From the NCBI RefSeq assembly GCF_014698035.1, contig NZ_JACJSF010000044.1, forward strand, positions 1 through 60,994: a stretch of 60,994 bases of DNA. Reading direction: 5' to 3'. The position numbers and the translations under genes are program-made. The notes beneath the pieces were generated by a model, which was given only the letters and a program-made list of their open reading frames with translations, did not search any database and was not told the DNA's origin. This stretch comes from Desmonostoc muscorum FACHB-395 (lineage in GTDB: Bacteria; Cyanobacteriota; Cyanobacteriia; Cyanobacteriales; Nostocaceae). The first letter of the stretch is position 1; each line of letters begins with the position of its first letter. Of this stretch, positions 1-7,705 are shown piece after piece.

Positions 1-67
1 CCGTTAGTTTGGACTTGCTGACAATTAATTAACGCAACAATAAGGTTTCAGACCCTAAAATCCTCGC

Positions 68-865
68 TTATGCTTCCAGACCCTGACAACTTTTGGGTCT
101 GGTTACAACATCTTCTCTTTCACCAGTGAGCATAATTTCCCGGTTGGGGTTATACCAAATCGGCTGCTGGGGAACATCCTTGAGGGTTTGGGCAATATAC
201 TCAATTAATTTGTCATTGTTGACCAAACCATCTGGCTGTTGTCTGGGATCAAGTCCTTGCCAAAGTGCTTTGGAAAATACCCCGTGCTTTCCCTGAATAT
301 CTTCCTCAGCAAATTCAAATTCTCTTGATGCAGCAATTAAAAACCGCGTCTGTTCTTGAAGCGATGTCCCCAAATCTGCTTCTACAAAATTGAATAGTTC
401 TCCACTGTAGCAGCAGTCCAGCCAGACGATTTGCTGCTTGACGGGACTTTTTTGCAACAGTTCTCGCAACCATCGTAGGGAAATACCCCACTGATTCTTT
501 CGGGGATCAGCATCACTGGCAGCCAAAAAACCTTCAGTTACCCCACCGCGATTTTTGCGTAAACCATGACCGATAAAATATAACAGCGCTGTTTCTGGAA
601 TATTTTCGCCTACTGGGTTGAATAACTGGATGATCGCATCTTCCAAAGTCTCATGTTTGACCAAACCATCAGATGTGACTCGACGCTGTTCACCCTGAAT
701 CGTTTCTGGCAGTCGCCGCACGCGAAAATCACCATATTCTTCTAAACGTTGCGCGATCGCTTCGGCATCGTTAGCAGGGGTAAAAAGATGTTTCGCTTTG
801 CTTGTTGGAGTATCTTTTAAGAAAGGATACTGATTAATTCCCACTACCAATGCATCTCGATTCAT
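68..865 (-). CDS. Caspase-like (peptidase C14 family) protein
   Basis: This 265-residue protein has the caspase/metacaspase fold signatures: an N-terminal strand ending ALVVGINQYP, a histidine motif YFIGHG with His100, and a cysteine motif WLDCCYSGE with the probable nucleophile Cys152. In cyanobacteria such domains usually sit at the N-terminus of long proteins carrying WD40, NACHT or other sensor domains. Here the frame stops shortly after the caspase domain, so it is either a stand-alone protease or a truncated longer gene. It is transcribed leftward and its genomic partner, if any, lies outside the window. No signal peptide or membrane segment is visible. A role in regulated proteolysis or programmed cell death is inferred from the family. 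Confidence 0.8.
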   Translation of the reverse strand: MNRDALVVGINQYPFLKDTPTSKAKHLFTPANDAEAIAQRLEEYGDFRVRRLPETIQGEQRRVTSDGLVKHETLEDAIIQLFNPVGENIPETALLYFIGHGLRKNRGGVTEGFLAASDADPRKNQWGISLRWLRELLQKSPVKQQIVWLDCCYSGELFNFVEADLGTSLQEQTRFLIAASREFEFAEEDIQGKHGVFSKALWQGLDPRQQPDGLVNNDKLIEYIAQTLKDVPQQPIWYNPNREIMLTGEREDVVTRPKSCQGLEA

Positions 866-1244
866 TAGGTTTAAGCTATGACTTACATGGTGCTTTTATG
901 TAATATATATACATTTAGCCACAAAAAATAATTTGAAGAAAATGGCAAAGAAGATTAAACAGGTTATCACTAGCAATTTTAAAGTTCAGGCAATCTCCTG
1001 AATCAATAAAAATAGAAATATCTTATATTAATGAATACTTTTGAGCCAATAAGTTTGGTGCATAAACAAATTTTATACATTGTCTCGTAATATGCAAAGG
1101 CAAATATTGAGCATGAGACTCCATTTGTAAAATACAAGGGCGTTTCAGATTCACAGTCAGTAGTGATTCTGTTATATCTTTATATTAACAACTAGTTTGG
1201 AATGCAAACTGATTTGGAATATAATAGTACTGGTGATGTAAAGT
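866..1244. other. AT-rich intergenic region between divergent genes
   Basis: About 380 bases separate the leftward caspase-like gene from the rightward HTH genes. The sequence is AT-rich and must hold both promoters, but I see no convincing ORF, RNA gene or strong inverted repeat. Confidence 0.4.
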
Positions 1245-1472
1245 ATGCCCATGAGAAATCGAATTAAGGAATTCGTTGATAGTAGAGGAATAAGCGTCTA
1301 TCAGTTCTGGCAAGAAACTGGTATCAGCCGGACTACAGCATATAGCCTGTATAACAATTCCGCTCAGTATCTTGGTAGAGATGTCATGGATGCGATTTGT
1401 AGTCGATACAACATACAACCAGATATTTTGCTGAAATGGATACCAGCCCAGGAACCGAAAAATGGCAATTGA
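1245..1472 (+). CDS. Small XRE-type helix-turn-helix protein
   Basis: A 75-residue protein that is almost entirely a Cro/CI-like HTH: a helix around IKEFVDSRG, then SVYQFWQETGISRTTAYSLY as the turn and recognition helix, and a final helix around DAICSRYNIQP. The start at 1245 gives MPMRN; the ATG six bases later is equally possible. Its stop lies inside the next gene, so the two are probably translationally coupled. It is likely a transcriptional regulator or antitoxin-like protein, with unknown target. Confidence 0.7.
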   Translation: MPMRNRIKEFVDSRGISVYQFWQETGISRTTAYSLYNNSAQYLGRDVMDAICSRYNIQPDILLKWIPAQEPKNGN

Positions 1473-2034
1473 TCTTGCAACTATAGATCCCCTTGCTTTA
1501 CCTTCAGTATCTCTTCACGAGCGATTGCAGTCTATGATAGCCGATCTTCAATCCCTAAACCCTTTGGAACTTCTATCTGTATCACTAGAAAAGCGATCGC
1601 AGTTACCAGTTACTTCCGGTATTTATTTTGTAATTGATACACAAAACGAAGTGCGGTATATAGGTAAAGCTATCAATCTTCGAGAAAGGTGGAGAAATCA
1701 CAAAATTTTAAAAAATGGTTTATTGCAGTGGCGAATTGCTTGGTTTGATTTATCAAAAGAGCAACTAGACATCTTTGAAAGTAAGTTAATCTGTAAGTAT
1801 TGTCCTGATCTCAACAAGTTATATCCTTTTAAAGTTTCTTCAGGAAGAATTAAGGAAATTCGACATCAGCAAGGGATTCAACAGCAGAAACTAGCAGAGG
1901 CTTTAAATTGGACTCCTTCTTACCTTTCGGTAGTTGAGAGAGGAGGAAAATCAATTCCACTGCAAACACTTAATCAACTTTGTAAAGCACTCAACTGTAA
2001 TCCAGGCGATTTATTGAAGTTCGAGCCTGATTAA
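1462..2034 (+). CDS. GIY-YIG nuclease domain fused to XRE HTH domain
   Basis: The 190-residue protein has a GIY-YIG endonuclease domain at about residues 50-125: SGIYFV near residue 53, RYIGK near 70, the arginine of NLRERW, the glutamate of IFESKL near 105, and the asparagine of PDLN. All the usual catalytic positions are therefore present. Residues 128-190 form a Cro/CI-type HTH (QQQKLAEALNWTPSYLSVVE) ending in CNPGDLLKF. The first 45 residues hold a degenerate repeat of the type LP/LLSVSLxER. It overlaps the upstream HTH gene by 11 bases. GIY-YIG domains occur in homing enzymes, restriction enzymes and UvrC; the HTH fusion suggests a sequence-addressed nuclease, but the substrate is unknown. 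Confidence 0.75.
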   Translation: MAIDLATIDPLALPSVSLHERLQSMIADLQSLNPLELLSVSLEKRSQLPVTSGIYFVIDTQNEVRYIGKAINLRERWRNHKILKNGLLQWRIAWFDLSKEQLDIFESKLICKYCPDLNKLYPFKVSSGRIKEIRHQQGIQQQKLAEALNWTPSYLSVVERGGKSIPLQTLNQLCKALNCNPGDLLKFEPD

Positions 2035-2162
2035 AATATGCAAAGCCTAGCAATACCTACTTAGACTAGGCAAGCACCAGATAACCACATTTGAAAGCTG
2101 ACTAGATTTGTGCCACTGTCGCAGTAAGCATTGGGGCAAACACAAGGAGGTATAAGTTAGAT

Positions 2163-2420
2163 ATGGTGATACCAATAGAAGAATCAATGCAGATCAAGTG
2201 GCGCTTGGCTGTATTGATGGCTGATAGAGAAATCGACTATAAAAAGCTTGCCCAGATGACAGGGTTGTATCCTGTAACCGTCAGCAAGCACAAAAATATT
2301 CGGGTGATGCCAGAGAGACTAGACAGAGACACGCTAGAAAAATACTGCAAAGCTCTTAATTGCCAACCCGGTGATTTGTTAACTTATGTGTTAGACAAAT
2401 CAAAAGACCAAACATCCTAA
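2163..2420 (+). CDS. XRE-family HTH regulator
   Basis: An 85-residue Cro/CI-type protein with an HTH around YKKLAQMTGLYPVTVSKHK and the C-terminal motif ALNCQPGDLLTY, nearly identical in type to the end of the GIY-YIG fusion upstream (ALNCNPGDLLKF). An AAGGAGG ribosome-binding site lies about 12 bases before the ATG at 2163, which is long; the ATG at 2190 is an alternative. It is the third HTH protein in a row and probably a repressor of a mobile element or defence locus. The target is unknown. Confidence 0.75.
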   Translation: MVIPIEESMQIKWRLAVLMADREIDYKKLAQMTGLYPVTVSKHKNIRVMPERLDRDTLEKYCKALNCQPGDLLTYVLDKSKDQTS

Positions 2421-2566
2421 AGTATTGCTTTTGACAGGCATTTACTAACTAATAAGTCGAAAGTATTTTTTCCTCTAAAGTCTGAACCATTTTATGAAAA
2501 CTCTATTTTTTAAATTGATTTGCAATCGACTTTAAGCAATGCCACTGAACCAAAAGAGGTGGAATA

Positions 2567-3652
2567 ATGACTAAACCACCCCGTAAGCGCAACAAAGCCA
2601 CCTCTACCCCATCCAGTGACGACACGCCACCAGATAACCTGACCCAAGAAGAAGACCCAAGTTCAGCAACAATTAACGTTACTGCTGTTGAAGTTCCAGA
2701 ATTAACCGAGCAGGAAATTAGCGATCGCTTGCATTTAGAACGCAAGGTGGAACGGGCGTTTTTTGAGGCAGGCAAGGCATTGGCTCAGTTGCGCGATCGC
2801 AGGTTATACAGATCCACTCATCGCACATTTGAGGAGTATTGTCGTGATAGATTTGGATACACCCATCGCCGAGTCAATTATCTAATAGCTGGTTCTGTAG
2901 TATTTGACAACATAGTAATGGGAACAAATTGTTCCCAAAATGAGGAAGTGGATGAAACGGGAACAAATTGTTCCCAAAATGGAGAAGCGGATGAAACGGG
3001 AACAAATTGTTCCCAAAATGGAGAAGCGGATGAAATGGGAACAAATTGTTCCCAAAATGGAGAAGCGGATGAAATGGGAACAAATTGTTCCCAAAACGAG
3101 GAAGTAGACAAAACTCGACCTAACCTCTCACGAATCCTGCCAACTAATGAAGGACAAGTGCGCCCTCTAGCAAAGCTAGAACCTCAGCAGCAGGTTAAAG
3201 TTTGGCAACGGGCAGTACATGAGGCTGGCGGTAAAGTTCCCAGTGCCAGGATCGTCACTGATGTTGTGCAAAAAATAATGGAGAGAACCAAAGTACCAAA
3301 CACCTACCAGTTAGGCGAAGTCTGCCAAATTCTTGCTAAGGACAATCCAGAACTCAGGGGTAAGGGCGGGTGCTGGGCGATTGTCAGCGCAGTAAACGAG
3401 TTTAGTTGCACGGTGAAAATGTGGAATGGCGAGTATGCCGTTGGGTTGCAGCACCTCAAATCTTACAATTACCTCCCTGCGGAGTGTGAGCAGATGCAGT
3501 TGATTTGCGATCGCATTAATCGAGTGTATTCGAGTGGGCTGGAGGAATCGGTGCAGAGGTTTTTGGAATCGTTGGGGAAACTGAACCGTGCTTATTTGAC
3601 GGCACTGGAGGAGAAAGTGTTGAATTTGTTGGAGTCAGAAGCTAGCGGCTGA
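2567..3652 (+). CDS. Cyanobacterial plasmid-type protein with tandem NCSQN repeats
   Basis: The 361-residue protein starts with a Ser/Thr/Pro-rich tail. It continues with a helical segment at about 45-110 (AFFEAGKALAQLRDRRLY, FEEYCRDRFGYTHRRVNYLI) that resembles the N-terminus of the coiled-coil gene at 50986-52566. Residues 119-183 are five 13-residue repeats of the form MGTNCSQNGEADE. The C-terminal half (about 235-361) contains QILAKDNPELRGKGGCW and a modified SH3-like segment CTVKMWNGEYAVGLQHLKSY followed by a helical tail. The start is supported by AGAGGTGG eight bases upstream. Decayed copies of its 3' part lie at 4612-5054 and 5888-5944. Function is unknown; plasmid maintenance or DNA binding is a guess from its relatives. 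Confidence 0.65.
   Translation: MTKPPRKRNKATSTPSSDDTPPDNLTQEEDPSSATINVTAVEVPELTEQEISDRLHLERKVERAFFEAGKALAQLRDRRLYRSTHRTFEEYCRDRFGYTHRRVNYLIAGSVVFDNIVMGTNCSQNEEVDETGTNCSQNGEADETGTNCSQNGEADEMGTNCSQNGEADEMGTNCSQNEEVDKTRPNLSRILPTNEGQVRPLAKLEPQQQVKVWQRAVHEAGGKVPSARIVTDVVQKIMERTKVPNTYQLGEVCQILAKDNPELRGKGGCWAIVSAVNEFSCTVKMWNGEYAVGLQHLKSYNYLPAECEQMQLICDRINRVYSSGLEESVQRFLESLGKLNRAYLTALEEKVLNLLESEASG
2920..3114 (+). repeat. Five tandem 39-bp repeats, each containing an inverted repeat
   Basis: Units begin at 2920, 2959, 2998, 3037 and 3076. Each opens with GGGAACAaatTGTTCCC, a 7-bp inverted repeat with a 3-bp centre, followed by about 22 bases coding for QNGEADE-like residues. The array stays in frame with the host gene, and all three antisense frames are also open through it. 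It could act as a protein spacer, a DNA-binding array or a chain of RNA hairpins. Confidence 0.9.
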
Positions 3653-3699
3653 AGCAATTATCACGCTTGAGTTCTGGAGCGATGGCGATTGCTTTTTTG
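3653..3699 (+). terminator. Probable rho-independent terminator
   Basis: The inverted repeat AGCAAT...ATTGCT, with further imperfect pairing inside it, overlaps the end of the plasmid-type gene and is followed by a run of T residues. Confidence 0.5.
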
Positions 3700-3763
3700 T
3701 TATTTACGGGAATTTTATGCAAGGGCAGGCAGTTAGCCTGTTTTATTATTCATGGTGGAAATT

Positions 3764-3835
3764 ATGAGCGAGTTAAATGATGATGTGGTTGCAGTGAGTA
3801 AGGAATTTAGTTTTGCCCATAAATCAATGAAATGA
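3764..3835 (+). other. Short ORF, likely detached N-terminus of the following KGK gene
   Basis: An ATG at 3764 opens a 23-codon frame (MSELNDDVVAVSKEFSF...) that ends at a TGA overlapping the ATG of the next ORF as ATGA. The DDVVAV and FSF motifs are what one expects at the beginning of KGK-domain proteins, compare LDVVSIEKG and FKVSEL in the neighbour at 4163. The two frames therefore look like one gene split by a frameshift, although coupled translation is possible. Confidence 0.5.
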
Positions 3836-4074
3836 CTAAGCATCAGGACTTAATTAAACCCTTTGAAACGGAATTAGATTTAAATCACGGACGAAGGAGA
3901 ACGGCATGGCTAACAAATAATGTTGAATGTGAGGTTTTGCGTGTTGGTGGGACTTGGCTCAAGGGAAGGATGCGCTTAAATTTTGAGTTTATACCCAACG
4001 CACAAGAGTCGAGAGACTTGCTCTTACCTCAATCTCCTCTGAATGACTTACGTGCGGAATTGCTTGATGAATAG
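3832..4074 (+). CDS. KGK-domain protein, N-terminally truncated
   Basis: The 80 residues contain the core of the cyanobacterial KGK family: CEVLRVGGTWLKGRMRLNFEFIP, ending in a conserved acidic tail DLRAELLDE. The neighbour at 4163-4528 has the same core (CEVLLRDGLGWQSGTVKFCLEFIP) and the same tail (DLRAELLNT), so the two are a tandem duplication. This copy lacks the family N-terminus, which is present in another frame just upstream (3764-3835). The biochemical role of KGK proteins is not established as far as I know. Confidence 0.65.
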   Translation: MTKHQDLIKPFETELDLNHGRRRTAWLTNNVECEVLRVGGTWLKGRMRLNFEFIPNAQESRDLLLPQSPLNDLRAELLDE

Positions 4075-4162
4075 ATAAGTGTTAGTCCTTGGGGAACTCT
4101 AAAAATACGGATTAAGTTTGCAGCTTAATCTGCAAGTTGTATCAAAAGGTATTCAATTAATT

Positions 4163-4528
4163 ATGAGTGAATCTATTGGGTTGTCTAGTTTAGATGTTGT
4201 TTCGATAGAGAAAGGCAAAAGTCCATTGAACGCCTCAACATTTAAAGTTAGTGAGTTAATCGTCAATTTGGCTAACAGGATGAGCAGGGAATTTAGTTCG
4301 GAAATATTGAATGAATGGGCGTGGCATGGCGTACCTTGTGAAGTTTTGCTTAGAGATGGACTTGGGTGGCAATCAGGTACAGTGAAATTTTGTCTGGAGT
4401 TCATTCCTGATCCCCAAGAAGACGAAGTGACAGAGGATACAGAGGATGGATCTGAAAAACTGGGGGAGCTTAAAGCCTTACCTGAGTCGTCATTAGATGA
4501 CTTACGGGCAGAATTACTTAATACTTAA
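4163..4528 (+). CDS. KGK-domain family protein
   Basis: A 121-residue protein with the full KGK layout: LDVVSIEKG, FKVSELIVNLANRM, then PCEVLLRDGLGWQSG and FCLEFIPDPQEDE, and the acidic C-terminal tail DDLRAELLNT. The frame is open upstream to a TTG at 4118, but the ATG at 4163 matches the natural beginning of the family (MSESIGLSS). Family members are small cyanobacterial proteins of unknown biochemical function. No membrane or signal sequence is visible. Confidence 0.7.
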   Translation: MSESIGLSSLDVVSIEKGKSPLNASTFKVSELIVNLANRMSREFSSEILNEWAWHGVPCEVLLRDGLGWQSGTVKFCLEFIPDPQEDEVTEDTEDGSEKLGELKALPESSLDDLRAELLNT

Positions 4529-4611
4529 GCGATCACCCTAGCGGGGAGGTACCCACTGATTAAGCCATTCCAAATGTGGGTGGGCGGTTTAATCAGTAGG
4601 GTGCATGACTT

Positions 4612-5054
4612 GCCGCAGTCCAAGAAGTCGGGGGTGAAGTTCTACATCTGGTCGCGTAGTTAAGGAAGTAATGCAGTGCATCATAGAATGCACCTAAGTC
4701 CCTAATAGCTACCAAATTGGGGAGTTGGGCCAGATTGTAGCAAAAGACAACCCAGAACTTAGAGGTAAAGGTGGATGCTGGGGCATAGTCAACCATGTGG
4801 GCGAGGTCAGTTGCACAGTCACAATGTGGGATGGGCAGTACACCGTCAGAATCGACCATCTGAAGCCACTGAATTATCTGGAGTCGGAATGTCAGCAGAT
4901 GCAGTTAATCAGCGATCGCATCAATAGGCTACGAGAAAATGAGAGCTTGGAAGAGGCTGCCCGTGCTATGTTGAAGTACCTGGGGGAACTGAAGCGACCG
5001 TATTTGACTGCGGTGGAGGAGAAGTTGTTAAGTGTGATTGAGCAGGAATGTTAG
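4612..5054 (+). pseudogene. Decayed 3' copy of the plasmid-type gene at 2567
   Basis: The reading frame from 4698 encodes VPNSYQIGELGQIVAKD and then NPELRGKGGCWGIVNHVGE, closely matching the C-terminal part of the 361-residue protein. Similarity continues upstream of the open frame to about 4612 (AVQEVGGEV against AVHEAGGKV) but is interrupted by a small length change and by a TAA at 4695 where the intact copy has a lysine codon. The 109-codon open frame from the TTG at 4725 could still be translated, but the gene has lost its N-terminal half and repeat array. A duplication remnant is the simplest reading. Confidence 0.7.
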
Positions 5055-5159
5055 TTAATTAAATAATGTAGCTAGTAATCATAAAGCTTATAAAATTCAA
5101 CAACAAAATTGTTGAGGACAAATTCTTAATAAGAAATAAGTTAAAATATAGAAGAAATA

Positions 5160-5834
5160 ATGTATACGCCGAAAGAGCATCTGCAAGATATCGTTAACAA
5201 CGGTATAAAATTTGATTTACTGGCAGTAGAAACAGCAATACTCTTGTATGAAACTATTGGTAATTACCAATCTGAATTAGCTGATAAAAATTTTGAACAT
5301 TTATTTGGAAATATACAACTACTGTTAGCAAAAGATATAGTTCTTTCCATCAGTAAGATTTTTGATAATAACGATAGATTTAGTTTGAGAAGTCTTTATG
5401 CTGCTATTAAAATAATTAATAATAACTCTCATGAATTAAAAATAGAATATAGAATCCAATTAGAAGAAAAATTAGGTATTTGGGGTTTAGACAGAAAATG
5501 TCTAATAGCTATGACTGACTCAGAGCTTACAACTCTTGTTGGCAAAATGCTTAATGATAAAATGCCATCTAAAGATGACATAAAAGCAATTAAAAATATA
5601 AGAGATAAGCGTTTAGCTCATGATGAATGTATTGATGAAGCTAAAATATCTGTAATTCTGTGGCAGGAATTAGATAATCTAGTAGAACTTGCTAAGAGTA
5701 TACTTGGGATTATTGGTAATCATTATCTTGGGAGTTTATATGAAATAAATGGAGAATACACTCTTTCTGAAAATGCACTAATCGAGAGCCGATCATTAGT
5801 TAGGCTTTTCAAACAGGCTGGTATTATTAGTTAG
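5160..5834 (+). CDS. AbiU2/HEPN-like helical protein
   Basis: A 224-residue, AT-rich, all-helical protein. The segment DIVLSISKIFDNNDRFSLRSLY and the motif IRDKRLAHDE are typical of AbiU2-type HEPN-like proteins, in which an R-x5-H motif (here RDKRLAH) can form an RNase site. AbiU2 was named for a lactococcal abortive-infection system. The gene stands alone, downstream of the decayed plasmid-type gene and upstream of the BREX operon. No partner nucleotidyltransferase is adjacent. RNase activity and a role in abortive infection are inferences from the motif. Confidence 0.5.
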   Translation: MYTPKEHLQDIVNNGIKFDLLAVETAILLYETIGNYQSELADKNFEHLFGNIQLLLAKDIVLSISKIFDNNDRFSLRSLYAAIKIINNNSHELKIEYRIQLEEKLGIWGLDRKCLIAMTDSELTTLVGKMLNDKMPSKDDIKAIKNIRDKRLAHDECIDEAKISVILWQELDNLVELAKSILGIIGNHYLGSLYEINGEYTLSENALIESRSLVRLFKQAGIIS

Positions 5835-6278
5835 AAAATAAAAATGATTATTTATCCAATATTAAGTAGATAAATTTAGATATTGGGGTGAAGCATCTTC
5901 GGTCATTCAATTACTTGCCGCAGGAGTGCGAACAGGTACATACAAGATAAAGGTTTTGCTCCCTAGCGATTTTTACGGCAGCAAGCAATGCCTTCTCTAC
6001 GAGACGCTACGCAAACGGCGGCAAGCTACGCAACGCTAGTAAGTTATCCTGAATGCGAAAGTTGGCTAGGAGTGGTATTTATATGGATGTGCGTCCATGC
6101 TCTTCTCCCATTTTTGCTACTATGTCCATTTTCTTTCGGTTGACGAATTACAATCAAAATTTTAAACGAGACTGACCATGAACACCCTATTACTAGCTGA
6201 ATGATCGGAGGTTTAAACTAATTGACATCTCACATAGCATAAAATTTGTGGGTGACATACTAAATTAACGATCGCTTC
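5835..6278. other. Intergenic region with gene fragment and CTAGCG-bounded repeat
   Basis: This 440-base stretch upstream of the BREX operon holds two recognisable pieces. Bases 5888-5944 translate to VKHLRSFNYLPQECEQVHT, a third fragment of the plasmid-type gene at 2567. Bases 5963-6039 form an element bounded by CTAGCG and CGCTAG with an internal segment (CTCTACGAGACGCTACGC) of the kind dispersed through Nostoc-type genomes. The rest, to the BREX start, must hold the operon promoter, but no clear -10/-35 pair could be chosen. Confidence 0.55.
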
Positions 6279-6863
6279 ATGCCTACTGTTACAGTTACCA
6301 AAGATACACTCGATCAAGTCCTGGCACTGCAAATTATGGTTGCCTGGGCTGGTGAAGGAATTTGTGAGCCTAAACGTTTAGACTGGTGGCGCACTGATTT
6401 AATTGATGAATACGGCGGTGGTGATTTATTTGGGCGGCTTTTTCCCAAGACGCATCAATGGTCATCTTTAGAGGCGGTGCGTTTGGCAGCAATTCAAGTA
6501 GATAAGCGCAAGCGTCAAGAAATGGCTCAACCAGATGCAGTGCGATCGCTCTTTTTCTGGGGGTTTACTATAGATGAACAGTTAGCTGAACGTTTAGGTG
6601 TTCATAAACGGGGTGATAAACAACCTTTAGAAGCCTTGCGTTACTTACCATTGGATATCACCAAACCATTCTCTAAAGCAGAGTTTGAGGAAGCGATTCG
6701 GCTTCCTAATCAAACAGTAGATTTTACAGTAGTTCCGAATGGACGGGAAATAGTCGGAGAAATGCTCGAAGCCTTGGAAGAGCAAGCCAAAAAACTAGCT
6801 GCGGCTCTGTTACCCTTGACTGATAGTTACACTATGCCATTTTATCGGTTGCAAAAACATTAA
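6279..6863 (+). CDS. brxE: BREX type 6 protein BrxE
   Basis: The 194-residue protein opens the operon and matches the small first gene that distinguishes type 6 BREX. Recognisable features are the N-terminal helix LDQVLALQIMVAWAGEG, WWRTDLIDEYGGGDLFGRLFP, and a C-terminal LPLTDSYTMPFYRL. Its biochemical role is not established. Position, immediately before brxA with a gap of five bases, supports the call more strongly than any motif. It has no predicted membrane segment. Confidence 0.8.
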   Translation: MPTVTVTKDTLDQVLALQIMVAWAGEGICEPKRLDWWRTDLIDEYGGGDLFGRLFPKTHQWSSLEAVRLAAIQVDKRKRQEMAQPDAVRSLFFWGFTIDEQLAERLGVHKRGDKQPLEALRYLPLDITKPFSKAEFEEAIRLPNQTVDFTVVPNGREIVGEMLEALEEQAKKLAAALLPLTDSYTMPFYRLQKH

Positions 6864-6868
6864 ATCCT

Positions 6869-7705
6869 GTGGCTAGAAAAATAACTTACTCCCCAGTTGC
6901 TAACCAAGAATTGGCTAAATCTATGTTGCACGGCAAAGAGTCCCATCAATTCCATACTCGTTTGCTGCGGACATCCTTAGCTTTGGAAGAAAGTCGAGCT
7001 TATTGGGAACACTTAAGAATAGATATACCGAAGGATAAGTTGGCAGTGGTAGCTTTTGAGGAACGTTGGTTTGGTAGTAAAAGCATGGCTAGGGTTCGCA
7101 GTTTGTTGGTGGAATTCAGCCACCGCTTTGCAGCTTATCCCATTACCTTAGATATTTTGAGACAATGGCAACCTAGTAACCCCACCACTCGCCAAAATAT
7201 CTGCCATTGGCATTTGCAGCTGACTGACCCGATGTATCGCAATTTTACTGGTGTATTTTTAGAACAGCGTCGTCAGCAGCCAAACCCCAGCATTGATAGG
7301 GATATAGTAGCGCGATGGGTGACTCAGCAACTTGAGAGTGAATGGTCATCTGCAACAACTTTAAGAATGGCAACTGGTTTAATTGCAGCCAGTGCAGATG
7401 CGGGACTATGTTCGGAAAACTCCGGGAAGCGTCAACTGAAATACCCTAAAGTTACAGATGAAGCTCTAGCATATTGGCTTTATTTCTTACATCATCTTTG
7501 TTTTACAGGCACCCTGATTAATAATCCTTACTTCCACTCTGTTGGTTTAAATGAAAGTTTCTTAGAACAGCGTCTACGTAACTTGCCAGGAATTTCCTTT
7601 AACCGGATGGGTGAACTTTACGATTTTGGATGGCAATATGCTGATTTAAAGGCTTGGACAAAGGAATTTTTGGGGTTGAAATGGGAGTCAGAGTATGACG
7701 GGTAA
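6869..7705 (+). CDS. brxA: BREX protein BrxA (DUF1819 family)
   Basis: This 278-residue protein uses a GTG start at 6869, five bases after brxE. It contains LLRTSLALEESRAYWEHL, FLEQRRQQPNPSIDRDI and a C-terminal LRNLPGISFNRMGELYDFGW, the pattern of the BrxA/DUF1819 family. BrxA proteins are small helical, reportedly DNA-binding components of BREX. It is somewhat longer than typical type 1 BrxA. Its end overlaps brxB by 11 bases, which indicates translational coupling. Confidence 0.85.
   Translation: MARKITYSPVANQELAKSMLHGKESHQFHTRLLRTSLALEESRAYWEHLRIDIPKDKLAVVAFEERWFGSKSMARVRSLLVEFSHRFAAYPITLDILRQWQPSNPTTRQNICHWHLQLTDPMYRNFTGVFLEQRRQQPNPSIDRDIVARWVTQQLESEWSSATTLRMATGLIAASADAGLCSENSGKRQLKYPKVTDEALAYWLYFLHHLCFTGTLINNPYFHSVGLNESFLEQRLRNLPGISFNRMGELYDFGWQYADLKAWTKEFLGLKWESEYDG

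Noticed and set aside
2874..3111. Three overlapping antisense ORFs with repeated FWEQFVP or GNNLFPFHP peptides
   Set aside because: They are shadows of the 39-bp repeat array. The unit length is a multiple of three and lacks stops in antisense frames, so all three stay open without needing to be genes.
2920..3114. Possible CRISPR array
   Set aside because: The repeats are tandem without unique spacers, lie inside a coding frame and have no cas genes nearby. No other array was seen in the window.
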